The notes beneath the pieces are model-generated. The model saw only the letters and a list, made by a program, of their open reading frames with translations, was not told where the DNA came from and did no database searches. Source: Marinilabiliaceae bacterium (GTDB lineage Bacteria; Bacteroidota; Bacteroidia; Bacteroidales; Marinilabiliaceae). Taken from it: a stretch of 42,374 nt of DNA. The translations under genes were made by a program, and so were the position numbers. Location of the stretch: contig JAEINY010000026.1 of the NCBI GenBank assembly GCA_016342595.1, forward strand, positions 1 to 42,374, written 5' to 3'. Shown one piece after another: positions 8,016-17,104 of this stretch (position 1 is the stretch's first letter; each line of letters opens with the position of its first letter).

Positions 8016-8426
8016 TTAATAACAAATTGTAAGCACCAAGCGACGAGGACCACCAAAACGTCGAAATTCACACAAATAAATTCCTTGCCATGTTCCCACA
8101 TTAAACTCCCCGTTTGAAATGGGAATGGTCACAGAAGAACCGATCAGCGATGCCTTTGCATGTGCGGGCATATCATCAGAACCCTCCAGAGTATGCTTGT
8201 AATCAGAATCATGCTCAGGAACCAATTTATTAAAGATGGTTTCAAAATCTTCCCTCACAGTCGAATCGGCATTTTCGTTCAGGGTAATGGCTGCCGAAGT
8301 GTGCTTAATAAAAATATGAAGTAATCCTTTTTCGGGAAGGTTAGGAATGGCATTAACTACGAAGTTGGTTATTAAATGATAGCCTCTTCCTAAATCAGGC
8401 AACGTCAGTTCAATCTGTTCTACCAT
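8016..8426 (-). CDS. YjbQ/UPF0047 family protein
   Basis: This 136-aa protein has the full family length and hallmark segments HTSAAITLNENADSTV, DDMPAHAKASLIGSS and GTWQGIYLCEFR. The conserved His and Glu residues form the proposed active site. YjbQ proteins are small trimeric cytosolic enzymes with weak thiamine-phosphate-synthase activity in vitro. Their physiological role is unsettled. It appears monocistronic and has its own promoter box at 8472-8479. Confidence 0.92.
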   Translation of the reverse strand: MVEQIELTLPDLGRGYHLITNFVVNAIPNLPEKGLLHIFIKHTSAAITLNENADSTVREDFETIFNKLVPEHDSDYKHTLEGSDDMPAHAKASLIGSSVTIPISNGEFNVGTWQGIYLCEFRRFGGPRRLVLTICY

Positions 8427-8471
8427 TAGTGCGAATTACAGGATGATTACAGTTTTATCATCCCGAAATTA

Positions 8472-8479
8472 CAAATTTA
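8472..8479 (-). promoter_or_regulatory. -7 promoter box of the YjbQ gene
   Basis: On the minus strand the sequence reads TAAATTTG, a perfect TAnnTTTG box. It would give a leader of about 39 nt. A TTTG lies 23 nt further upstream (8503-8506), slightly wider than the usual -33 spacing. Confidence 0.5.
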
Positions 8480-8600
8480 CCGGATGATTAAAAAACACCC
8501 GGCAAATAAAATCTTCAATCCATGATTCTCACTGAGAAAATAGTGGTAAAGAAATTCAAAAGCAAAGAAAGAGAATTCACTGGATTAGGAAGCCAAACAC

Positions 8601-9797
8601 CTAAAAATCATGAAAGGCATTATACGTATCTCCGAGCGTTGATCCCTTTTGCATATCCTGTTGTTTCTCATGCCACTGTTTGGCGAGTTGTTTGTATACC
8701 GGATCGGCATATTCCAGGAAATCAATAGTCGCCTGGCAGAAGCGTGGCATCCCACTATCACGGATATCTTTCACCCGATCTTTGGTACAGCCGCCAAAAC
8801 AATTCTTATACCAGGTACATGTTTTACACTTGCGTGGTAACTGTGCTTTCATCGCGCCGAATTGAGACTGTTTCCTGCTGTTGAGCATATCAATTAAACG
8901 GCCTTGCATAATGTTACCCAATTTCCATTTAGGCTCCACAAAGAAATCGCAGCTGTACACATCGCCTGTATGTTCAACAGTTGTATAAATACCGCATTCT
9001 TTTCGCAAGGTACATTCCGGTGCCTGCACGCCTACATAGGTATGGAATATGGATTCGAAATTTCGAATATTGGTCGTTGGCTCCCCGTTTTCAAAATCCT
9101 TGATCCATAAATCAAATAGATCCATCAGGAAATTGGCATATTTCTCATCGGTCAATGAAAAATCAGCCGCTTTGCGGGGATCATTCTTGTCACTCTCCAC
9201 CACGGGGATGAATTGCATCCAGGTTAAGCCCACACTTTTATAGAATTCATATAGCTCCTCTACATAATCAGCTGAATAATCGGTGATACAACACATGGCA
9301 TTTACAGCCACACCTGCATTCAGAAGGGTATCCAGACTCTTCATCACGATGTCCCAGGAGGGTTTTCCGTTTTTCGTCAAACGATAATGATCATGAACAT
9401 GTTTGGGACCATCTAAAGATAAGCCCACCAGAAAATCATATTGCTTAAGAAACTCTGCCCATTCGTGATTAATATTTATACCATTTGTCTGAAGGCCATT
9501 TCCCACGCTCTTCCCATTGCCATATTTCTGCTCAAAAGCCACTGCTTTCTTAAAGAAGTCTAATCCCATTAAAGTGGGTTCACCACCTTGCCAACCCAAA
9601 GACACTTGTGGTCCTGACTGACTCATCACTTGCCGGATCAATTCCTCCAACACCTCATCACTCATGCGGTGCACCTGTTGTTCTTTAAACAACTCAGCCT
9701 TTTCCAAATAAAAACAATAGGTACATCCCAGGTTACAATCCGGGCCGGCTGGCTTTATCAACACCGATTCCAGTGGTTTATAATTTTGTTGTCTCAT
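8601..9797 (-). CDS. Radical SAM enzyme, anaerobic sulfatase-maturase (anSME) type with SPASM domain
   Basis: This 398-aa protein has the radical SAM motif CNLGCTYC (Cys21, Cys25, Cys28, CxxxCxxC), followed by FYLEK as in anSME proteins. GWQGGEPTLMGLDFF is the family SAM-binding glycine-rich region. The C-terminal SPASM part has many cysteines (CTLRKECGIYTTVEHTGDVY, CDFF, CKTCTWYKNCFGGCTKD) for two auxiliary [4Fe-4S] clusters. Such enzymes convert an active-site Cys or Ser of sulfatases to formylglycine in the cytosol before export, and so enable use of sulfated glycans. No sulfatase is encoded in the window, so the substrate lies elsewhere. A different peptide-modifying SPASM function is less likely given the close motif match. 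Confidence 0.88.
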   Translation of the reverse strand: MRQQNYKPLESVLIKPAGPDCNLGCTYCFYLEKAELFKEQQVHRMSDEVLEELIRQVMSQSGPQVSLGWQGGEPTLMGLDFFKKAVAFEQKYGNGKSVGNGLQTNGININHEWAEFLKQYDFLVGLSLDGPKHVHDHYRLTKNGKPSWDIVMKSLDTLLNAGVAVNAMCCITDYSADYVEELYEFYKSVGLTWMQFIPVVESDKNDPRKAADFSLTDEKYANFLMDLFDLWIKDFENGEPTTNIRNFESIFHTYVGVQAPECTLRKECGIYTTVEHTGDVYSCDFFVEPKWKLGNIMQGRLIDMLNSRKQSQFGAMKAQLPRKCKTCTWYKNCFGGCTKDRVKDIRDSGMPRFCQATIDFLEYADPVYKQLAKQWHEKQQDMQKGSTLGDTYNAFHDF

Positions 9798-10031
9798 CCC
9801 TTAAATCTTAGTTCTTTAGATACACGATGTTTAATATTCCTTTCCTTGTGCCCACTAAATTAAAAAAAATCCGCATCCTTTAAAGCACCGCATAAGCCTT
9901 TCAAATGCTGACACGCATTGAAAAACACATCAGTTTCACTTTTCTTTTTAACAATATTTAATAACTCAAGTGTTACAATACTCCATAATTTATCTAACTT
10001 TAGATACAACAAACCCAATTACCTAAATATC

Positions 10032-12878
10032 ATGGACAAACTTCATTTATCAAAAAAGGGAATAAAAACCTCCCTTTATGCAGTTGCTATATTATTATCA
10101 ATAGCACTTTTTCCAAACTTACTGACCGCACAATCCCCGGCAAACTTTAAAGGGGAAGTTCCTTTCGATCCTTCCTTTCGAACCGGACAGCTTGAAAATG
10201 GTTTAAACTATTTTATCCGCGAAAACAAATTACCTGAAGAGCGGGCTTTCTTTTACCTTATCGTGAACACGGGGGCCATTCATGAAACACCAGAACAAAA
10301 CGGCTTGGCCCACTTTTGTGAACACATGGCCTTCAATGGTACCAAGGACTTTCCGGACAAAGACATTATTAACTATATGGAATCCATTGGTGTGTCGTTT
10401 GGTGGTGGCATAAATGCATTTACAAACTACACCATGACTGCTTACACCCTGAACAATGTACCTACTACTAAACCCGTTTATGTAGATACTGCTTTAATGG
10501 TATTACAAAACTGGGCCTTTGAAGTGAATTACACGGACGAAGAAATTAATAAAGAAAGAGGTGTTATTCATGAAGAGTGGCGTACACGGGGTGGTGCTTA
10601 TCGTCGTATGAGTGATCAAACCAATCAAGTTTTGTATGGCACAACACCTTATGCGAAACACAACATTATTGGTGAATTAGAAGTGATTGACAATTGCCCT
10701 GAACAATTATTACGCGATTACTATAGCAAGCAATACCGACCTGACCTAATGGCAGTAGCTGTTATAGGCGATATCGATCCAGAGGTGATTGAAAAAAAAA
10801 TAAAAGAGCTTTTCGGCAACTACGAGAAGCCACAGTCTTCAGCGAAAACGATTTCGTCTCTGATTGCTGATAATCAAGAAACCCTGTTTACTTCGGCTAC
10901 TGACAAAGAGGCGCGCACCACCGATATCACACTTTATATTAAGCATCCACATCGTAAAAATGAAACCTGGGAAGATGAGCGTGAAGGCATGGTGAGAAGC
11001 CTCTTCTCATCGATGTTCAATAAACGCTTGCAGGAAAAATTAAACACCCCTGATCCGGCTTTTATTAGTGCCTACTCGTACTATAGTTTTCTAACCCAAC
11101 AAAACGATGCTTATTTCTTACGCATCACAGCACTGCCTTCCGATCCGATCCGAAGCTTTAAAGAAGTGCTCACCGAAAATGAACGTGTCAAACAACACGG
11201 ATTTACACAAGGTGAATTGGAGCGAGCTAAAAAAGAAATCTTATCAAGAGCAGAGCAAGCTTTCAACGAACGCGACAAACAGGAATCGAGAAGACTGGCC
11301 TTTGCCTGTCTCCGACACTTTGGTTACCAGATGCCATACCCCGGCCCGGAAGCCAGCTATTACCATAAAGAAGCCGTATTACCATCCATCACACTGGAAG
11401 AGGTCAATCAGGTATCCGCTCAATTAATCACCGATGAAAATCGTGTCATGGTCGTACACGGGCCAGAAAAAGAAGGCTTTGTCATTCCTGATGAAACAGA
11501 ATTAAAAGCTGCCTATAGCGAAGTCATCAAAAAAGAACTAGAGCCTTACAAGGATGATTTTGTGGAACGGGCACTCATGGAACCGCTTCCAACCCCGGGA
11601 TCTGTCACCAGGGAAGAATACCGCGAAGATCTGAATGTAACGGAATGGACCCTTTCCAACGGCATTAAAGTTGTGACACAGCACACCGATAACAAGGAAG
11701 ATGAAATCATGTTTTCAGCATTTAGCTGGGGTGGTTATAATGTCTTTGACACAGAAAACCTGGTCATGGCTGAAATGATCCCCGTGGGCATGCGAACAGG
11801 TGGTATCGCTGAGTTCACCTCTACCGACCTCAAAAAACAATTGACTGGTAAACAGTTCCGTATTTACCCCTGGCTGAACGACAATGAAGAAGGCTTATTT
11901 GGATCGACTACGAAAAAAGATCTGGAATCAGCCTTACAAATGGTTCACATGTATTTCACCAATCAAGGAAAGGATCACAGCGAGTTTTCAGGTATTGTGG
12001 AACGCCAAAAGCAAGTGCTAATGAACAAGCAAAGTGATCCCCGCACCACCATGCGTGATTCCATTACGGCTATCACCAATAGTTATCACCCACGTAAAAT
12101 GCCGCGCAATGTTGAGGATTATGATGCTGTAAAAGCTGATCAAACTTTTGCTATGGCACGAGAACGTTATGCTCAACCGGAACATTTTACATTCCTGTTT
12201 TTAGGTGCTATTGACAATGAAACCATCAAACCATTAATTGAGCAATACATTGGTAGCCTACCTATTTCTAAAGAGGCTGATGATCAATTAAAAGACTGGA
12301 ACATTCGCCCACCTAAAGGCATCACTCAGAAATCTTTCACTCGTGCCATGGAAACGCCAAAATCAACTGTCTTTGTGAGCTATCATGGGGAAGCTGATTA
12401 CACTGCCGAAAACCAGCAATACCAAAATGCCATTCGTTACATCTTAAGAATGCGTTTTGTTGAGTCGGTCCGTGAAGATGAAGGTGGATCCTATGGGGTT
12501 AGTGTGTATGGTAGTTTGAAAAACAAACCGGTTCCTTCCTATTCAATGAACATGCAATTTGATTGTGATCCGGAAAAAGCAGATCACTTGAAAGGGGTGC
12601 TACAAAACGATATTAATAAATTGATTGAAGAAGGACCGACTGCGGAGGAAGTACAGAAAACAAAAGAGTACCTGATAAAGGATAAAGAAACCAATCTGAA
12701 ACAAAATTACTTTATGCTCGATCAACTAAGAGAGGCCTATAAATCGGGTCATTATTTCATCAGCGAAAAGAACTTTGACAAGGTTATTGAGGGTTTTACT
12801 CAGGAGACGATCCAGAAAAAAGCCAAAGAATTACTAAAATCCGACAGTCGTATTGAGATTGTTATGAAGCCAGAATAA
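10032..12878 (+). CDS. M16 family (pitrilysin/insulinase-like) zinc metallopeptidase, exported
   Basis: This 948-aa protein starts at the ATG at 10032. The open frame extends upstream to a TTG at 9918, but the 10032 start gives a proper signal peptide (residues 1-34, SLYAVAILLSIALFPNLLTAQ). The inverted zincin motif HFCEH (His94, Glu97, His98) is intact in GLAHFCEHMAFNGT. The downstream glutamate ligand is in INKERGVIHEEWR. The second, inactive M16 half follows and carries the RFVESVREDEGGSYG region with the Arg/Tyr pair used in substrate binding. It is probably a periplasmic or envelope-associated peptidase of the two-half 'zinc protease' type common in Bacteroidota. It ends at a strong terminator shared with the convergent dehydrogenase gene. 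Confidence 0.92.
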   Translation: MDKLHLSKKGIKTSLYAVAILLSIALFPNLLTAQSPANFKGEVPFDPSFRTGQLENGLNYFIRENKLPEERAFFYLIVNTGAIHETPEQNGLAHFCEHMAFNGTKDFPDKDIINYMESIGVSFGGGINAFTNYTMTAYTLNNVPTTKPVYVDTALMVLQNWAFEVNYTDEEINKERGVIHEEWRTRGGAYRRMSDQTNQVLYGTTPYAKHNIIGELEVIDNCPEQLLRDYYSKQYRPDLMAVAVIGDIDPEVIEKKIKELFGNYEKPQSSAKTISSLIADNQETLFTSATDKEARTTDITLYIKHPHRKNETWEDEREGMVRSLFSSMFNKRLQEKLNTPDPAFISAYSYYSFLTQQNDAYFLRITALPSDPIRSFKEVLTENERVKQHGFTQGELERAKKEILSRAEQAFNERDKQESRRLAFACLRHFGYQMPYPGPEASYYHKEAVLPSITLEEVNQVSAQLITDENRVMVVHGPEKEGFVIPDETELKAAYSEVIKKELEPYKDDFVERALMEPLPTPGSVTREEYREDLNVTEWTLSNGIKVVTQHTDNKEDEIMFSAFSWGGYNVFDTENLVMAEMIPVGMRTGGIAEFTSTDLKKQLTGKQFRIYPWLNDNEEGLFGSTTKKDLESALQMVHMYFTNQGKDHSEFSGIVERQKQVLMNKQSDPRTTMRDSITAITNSYHPRKMPRNVEDYDAVKADQTFAMARERYAQPEHFTFLFLGAIDNETIKPLIEQYIGSLPISKEADDQLKDWNIRPPKGITQKSFTRAMETPKSTVFVSYHGEADYTAENQQYQNAIRYILRMRFVESVREDEGGSYGVSVYGSLKNKPVPSYSMNMQFDCDPEKADHLKGVLQNDINKLIEEGPTAEEVQKTKEYLIKDKETNLKQNYFMLDQLREAYKSGHYFISEKNFDKVIEGFTQETIQKKAKELLKSDSRIEIVMKPE

Positions 12879-12912
12879 AAAAAGAAAGCCGGGTCATGCC
12901 CGGCTTTTCTTC
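12876..12912. terminator. Bidirectional intrinsic terminator
   Basis: GCCGGG-TCATG-CCCGGC (12888-12904) is flanked by an A-rich tract on the left and a T-rich tract on the right. It can therefore terminate both the M16 peptidase gene (+) and the 2-hydroxyacid dehydrogenase gene (-). Confidence 0.88.
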
Positions 12913-13887
12913 TTAACTTAAGACCGTTTTATTGACTGGATTATTAGGAACCTTCCCACTAAAGTAATCCTGTATATTTTGAGCCACTACCACCGACATT
13001 TCTTTTCGCGTTTCATGTGTCGCTGTTCCCAAATGCGGCATGAGCACGACATTATGCATATCCAAATAGGCAGCCGGAATATTTGGCTCCTCTTCATACA
13101 CATCTAAACCGGCGCCTGCAATTTCATCATTCTTTAACGCTTCAATTAAAGCCTGTTCATCAACGACCGGCCCACGAGCCGTATTTATTAAGTAAGCAGA
13201 TGGTTTCATCCATTCCAACTGAGGCTTACTGATCAAATGTTTCGTCTCAGGCGTCAGCGGCATATTTAAGGAGACCACATCGGCTGTCTTCAACAACTCC
13301 TCCATAGAAACGTAAGTAGCTTTCAATTCCGCCTCAACCGCTTCATCCACCCTGGTGCGATTGTGGTAAACGATTTCCATGCCTGAAGCGATAGCCCGCC
13401 TTGCCAGGGCTTTGCCGATAGCCCCCATTCCGACAATACCCAAACGTTTACCAACAAGAGTGGTACTCAGGTTACGCATCACCCCCCAGGTTATTTCCCC
13501 TTTGGTCCGCAAGCGATTATTCATTTCACCCATTCGACGAGCGACAGAAATCATTAAGCCCATGGCCAATTCAGCCGTTGGTTCAGTCACGGGATCGGGA
13601 CTATTGGTCACTAAAATACCTTTTGAAGTCGCGTAACTGACATCAATATTATCGAATCCGGCCCCAAAATTGGCAATCATCTTCAATTGTAGGGCGGCAT
13701 CTATCACCTCATTGGTTAATTTATGTCCATACACGGTGACTACAGCATCGCAATCCGCAATTTTCTCTTTCAGCTCCTCCTGGGTGAACGCTTCATTTTC
13801 GGGATAGACCAATTCCCAGTCCGGCAAGATGGCATTAAATCCTTCTTGCGGAATGGCTAACATGATCAGTAATTTATGTTTCTTCAT
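12913..13887 (-). CDS. D-isomer 2-hydroxyacid dehydrogenase (glyoxylate/hydroxypyruvate reductase-like)
   Basis: This 324-aa NAD(P)-dependent dehydrogenase has the two-domain D-2-hydroxyacid dehydrogenase layout. The Rossmann motif is GIVGMGAIGKALARR at about residues 150-165, and the domain linker is ANFGAGFDNID. The catalytic triad is visible as Arg in INTARGPVVDEQAL, Glu in DVYEEEP and His in LMPHLGTATHETR. It probably reduces small 2-oxoacids such as glyoxylate or hydroxypyruvate, but the substrate cannot be fixed from sequence and related keto-acid reductases look alike. It is divergent from the TonB receptor gene across the periodic array, with a near-consensus promoter box (TATCTTTA on the minus strand) at 13910-13917. 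Confidence 0.9.
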   Translation of the reverse strand: MKKHKLLIMLAIPQEGFNAILPDWELVYPENEAFTQEELKEKIADCDAVVTVYGHKLTNEVIDAALQLKMIANFGAGFDNIDVSYATSKGILVTNSPDPVTEPTAELAMGLMISVARRMGEMNNRLRTKGEITWGVMRNLSTTLVGKRLGIVGMGAIGKALARRAIASGMEIVYHNRTRVDEAVEAELKATYVSMEELLKTADVVSLNMPLTPETKHLISKPQLEWMKPSAYLINTARGPVVDEQALIEALKNDEIAGAGLDVYEEEPNIPAAYLDMHNVVLMPHLGTATHETRKEMSVVVAQNIQDYFSGKVPNNPVNKTVLS

Positions 13888-13984
13888 CTTTTATCCAATT
13901 AAGTCGCCTTAAAGATAAAGGCATTCTATTTCTTTTCAAATTGTACTGCCTGTTATCAGGGATTCACCTTTCTTGACAATCACA

Positions 13985-14290
13985 TAGCGGGCATTAAAAA
14001 GCCATTGGCGGGGATTTTTTTATTATAGCGGGCGATAAACAACCAATAGCGGAGAATTAATTAGCATAGCGGACTATTTATATCCATAAGCGCGGACTCC
14101 TTATCAAGCAGATACTGCTTCACAGCTGTTGGCGGGCACTTCACAGGCAATAGCGGCGCAACAACAAGCGTTGGCGGACGATAAACAAAGCAATGAAATC
14201 CCCGCCAGAGCATAATGATTTCCCGCTAACGCATAATGACTCTCCGCTCTGCAAAATAAATGTCCGCTAACTGGTATTAAACATCCGCTT
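13985..14290. repeat. 20-21-nt periodic array with strand switch
   Basis: A GC-rich core WTRGCGG recurs in AT-rich surroundings. Plus-strand cores (TAGCGG/TGGCGG) start at 13985, 14006, 14026, 14047, 14067, about 14088 (AAGCGCGG), 14130, 14151 and 14172. Spacing is 20 or 21 nt, with one degenerate position (about 14109). After 14172 the core appears only as its complement CCGCYA/CCGCTY: 14202, 14223, 14244, 14264 and 14285, again 20-21 nt apart. Between cores the sequence varies, for example TAGCGGGCATTAAAAAGCCA and TGGCGGACGATAAACAAAGC. It fills part of a 624-nt divergent spacer and codes for nothing recognisable. Confidence 0.85.
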
Positions 14291-14295
14291 AAGCA

Positions 14296-14511
14296 GCGTA
14301 ATGGATGACTTTACTTAATTCTAGATTTCTCTATAAAAATTAGTTCTACTTTAATGCACCTTGTCATATACCTCACCTTGTACACCCAAATCTTATTTCC
14401 AAGACAAGCCTACCTGGCAAAATTATGTTTTCAACTCAATAAAACTGACAACATACTAAAATCGATAAAAAACAGTTTTTTATAATTGCTGATCATTCCT
14501 ATTTTTATGCG
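14296..14511. other. AT-rich leader region upstream of the TonB receptor gene
   Basis: About 215 nt separate the periodic array from the receptor ATG. I see no open reading frame, no convincing hairpin and no perfect TAnnTTTG box. TATTTTTA at 14500-14507 is one base off but too close to the start codon to be confident. The receptor promoter must lie here or inside the array. Confidence 0.4.
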
Positions 14512-16941
14512 ATGAATAAATACGTCTTAATCATTTTTATAGTTCTTCTGTGGTTTCCAGGGGCAAGGCTTTTCGCTCAAGAAAAACATCTGCTTAACGG
14601 TTACGTCACTGATTCTCTCAAACAACCGTTGGAATTTGTAAACATTACGATAAAAGACAGACCCGATGGAACCATCACGGATGACAAAGGACACTTTTCA
14701 TTTGAGACAAAAACACCATTGCCATTCACGGTAATTACTTCATACATTGGATACACTTCCCAAGAGATTGAAATACGGAAGACTGAGCAACTAAAAAACA
14801 TTACCATTGTTTTGATAGCCAAACAAGAAGTCATTGATCAAGTGGAAGTGACTGGTGAAATAAAAGATCAAAGCTTTACCAAGATTGATCCCAAGCTGAT
14901 TAAAGCCCTGCCAGATGCCTCCGGTGGAAATATTGAAGGCCTGGTAAAAAGCCAGATGGGTGTGGCATCTAATAATGAATTAAGTTCGCAATACCGGGTG
15001 CGGGGTGGTAACTACGATGAAAACCTGGTATACGTCAATGACATTGAAATCTATCGCCCCTTCTTAATCCGATCGGGTCAGCAAGAAGGCTTGAGTTTTA
15101 TTAATCCGGATTTAATCTCTTCCTTAAAATTCTCACCTGGTGGTTTCGAAGCTCAATATGGTGATAAGATGTCTTCGGTTTTGGATGTGCGTTACAAACA
15201 GCCCAAAGCGCTTCAAGGAAGTATGCAAGCAAGCCTGCTTGGTGCCTCCGGCCACGTTGAAGGCAGTACAAAAAACGGTAAGCTATCCGCCATAACAGGC
15301 GTTCGCTACAAAACCAACAAATACCTTTTGGGTACTTTGGATGTATCGGGTGATTACAACCCGGTCTTTTTTGATGCCCAATCTTTCATCACTTACACCA
15401 TTAATGAAAATTGGCAACTGGAAGCATTGGGTTACTATTCGCAAAACGCTTATGATTTTGAGCCGGTAGATCGCGAAACAGTATTTGGTACCATTCAGGA
15501 AGCAAAAAAACTAAAAGTGTTTTTTGAAGGTCAGGAAAAAGACTTGTTTCAAACCGGATTGGGGGCCGTTTCGATCAAACACATGCCTGATGTCGCCAAT
15601 CAATACAAGCTTACCGCCTCGGGGTATCGCACGTATGAAGAGGAAACCTATGATATTTTAGGGCAATACTGGTTGCAGGACATCGAATCAACGGAAAGCG
15701 AGCCGGTAACTGCGGTTGACGGTATTCAAAACATCGGTGTCGGCAGTCACCTTGAACATGCCCGCAACGACTTATTGGGCATCATTCAAAACGTGGCTTT
15801 TCAAGGCAAACATCAATTAAACGACCACCTTCTCACCTGGGAAGTAAAGTATCAGCATGAACAATTTAAAGATCATCTGAACGAATGGGAAATGCGTGAT
15901 TCAGCTGGTTATTCACTTCCCCATTCCGACAAGGAAGTCAAACTGGTCTATTCTTACAATGCCGATCTGGAAACCAACAGTAATCGAATCACCGCTTATC
16001 TTCAGGATGAATACAGGTGGCAACTGACCAATGGGACCCTTTTGGTGAACGGTGGTGTCCGAATCAATCATTGGGATTTCAACAATGAGTTTTTAATTAG
16101 TCCGCGCCTTAACTTGCTGTATTACCCTGCGGGCAATAAAAATAATCGCTACCGCTTTGCCACCGGCATCTATTACCAGTCGCCTTTATACAAGGAGCTA
16201 CGCACACCGGATGGAGCACTAAATCATGATATTAAAGCTCAAAAGTCCTATCAATTAGTGGGGGGATATGATTACATTTTTGATGTGAACGGGCGTCCGT
16301 TTAAATTCACCACCGAAGCTTATTATAAGTATATGACCGACCTCATCCCGTATCAGGTTGATAACGTCAGAATCCGCTACTCCGGCAAAAACAACGCGAA
16401 AGGTTATGCTGCTGGTATTGATTTAAAACTACACGGTGAATTTGTTCCCGGTGTTGAATCCTGGGCCAATTTGTCCTTCATGAAAACGGCGGAAGACCTG
16501 GAAGATGATTTCTATATAGATGGAGAAGGAAATACTGTTTATCCGGGTTACATTCCAAGACCATCGGATCAGCGGGTGAATTTCTCCCTCTTTTTTCAGG
16601 ATTATATGCCCAGTAATCCCACCTTTAAAGTACACCTGAACTTATTGTATGGGACCGGATTACCATTTGGCCCACCGCAATCGCCCCGATACAAAGCGAC
16701 CAATCGCATGCCAGCCTATCGTCGTGTCGACATTGGTTTCTCCAAAGACCTGCGAGGCCGACGCCCTAATCCCAATAGTTTCATAAAAGATTGCTGGTTG
16801 GGTGTGGAGATCTTTAACCTCTTTGATATAAATAATACCATCTCCTACTTTTGGATATCGGATGTTCACAACCGGCAATATGCCGTTCCCAATTATCTCA
16901 CATCCCGCCGCTTTAACGTGAAGTTATCGGCTGCATTTTAG
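14512..16941 (+). CDS. TonB-dependent outer-membrane receptor with carboxypeptidase-regulatory-like domain
   Basis: This 809-aa protein has a signal peptide (residues 1-22, IIFIVLLWFPGARLFAQ). A CarboxypepD_reg-like beta-sandwich spans about residues 27-105 (LNGYVTDSLKQPLEFVNITI; GYTSQEIEI). The plug domain is at about 110-230 (GNIEGLVKSQMGVASNNELS; YRVRGGNYDENLVYVNDIEI; GFEAQYGDKMSSVLDVRY). A 22-strand-type barrel follows and ends in FNVKLSAAF with a terminal aromatic. It imports an unknown ligand across the outer membrane using TonB energy. There is no SusD-like partner next to it, so this is not a typical polysaccharide-utilisation pair. Siderophore, vitamin, peptide or glycan ligands all remain possible. 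Confidence 0.92.
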   Translation: MNKYVLIIFIVLLWFPGARLFAQEKHLLNGYVTDSLKQPLEFVNITIKDRPDGTITDDKGHFSFETKTPLPFTVITSYIGYTSQEIEIRKTEQLKNITIVLIAKQEVIDQVEVTGEIKDQSFTKIDPKLIKALPDASGGNIEGLVKSQMGVASNNELSSQYRVRGGNYDENLVYVNDIEIYRPFLIRSGQQEGLSFINPDLISSLKFSPGGFEAQYGDKMSSVLDVRYKQPKALQGSMQASLLGASGHVEGSTKNGKLSAITGVRYKTNKYLLGTLDVSGDYNPVFFDAQSFITYTINENWQLEALGYYSQNAYDFEPVDRETVFGTIQEAKKLKVFFEGQEKDLFQTGLGAVSIKHMPDVANQYKLTASGYRTYEEETYDILGQYWLQDIESTESEPVTAVDGIQNIGVGSHLEHARNDLLGIIQNVAFQGKHQLNDHLLTWEVKYQHEQFKDHLNEWEMRDSAGYSLPHSDKEVKLVYSYNADLETNSNRITAYLQDEYRWQLTNGTLLVNGGVRINHWDFNNEFLISPRLNLLYYPAGNKNNRYRFATGIYYQSPLYKELRTPDGALNHDIKAQKSYQLVGGYDYIFDVNGRPFKFTTEAYYKYMTDLIPYQVDNVRIRYSGKNNAKGYAAGIDLKLHGEFVPGVESWANLSFMKTAEDLEDDFYIDGEGNTVYPGYIPRPSDQRVNFSLFFQDYMPSNPTFKVHLNLLYGTGLPFGPPQSPRYKATNRMPAYRRVDIGFSKDLRGRRPNPNSFIKDCWLGVEIFNLFDINNTISYFWISDVHNRQYAVPNYLTSRRFNVKLSAAF

Positions 16942-17054
16942 TGGATGGACAGGATCGATATCCTTTAATAACCCCAATGGATTGATCGTTCAAAATATTT
17001 TCAAAATCTGATAAAACTCAGCTTTCAAACTGTTTTATAATTGGTTAAATCCGC

Positions 17055-17062
17055 TATTTTTG
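17055..17062 (+). promoter_or_regulatory. -7 promoter box of the ornithine aminotransferase gene
   Basis: TATTTTTG is a perfect TAnnTTTG box 42 nt before the ATG at 17105. A TTTT stretch lies about 18 nt upstream in the -33 position. The predicted leader is about 35-37 nt. Confidence 0.6.
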
Positions 17063-17104
17063 TTTCAGACCAAATAAGAAATTAACAGAACTAAATCCGT
17101 AGTT

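Noticed and set aside
9918..10031. TTG start extending the M16 peptidase by 38 residues
   Set aside because: The internal ATG at 10032 gives a normal signal peptide; the extension does not look like a leader.
13985..14290. Possible CRISPR array or integron attC cluster
   Set aside because: Core length (about 7 nt), 20-21-nt spacing and the strand switch fit neither; no integrase or cas gene is adjacent.
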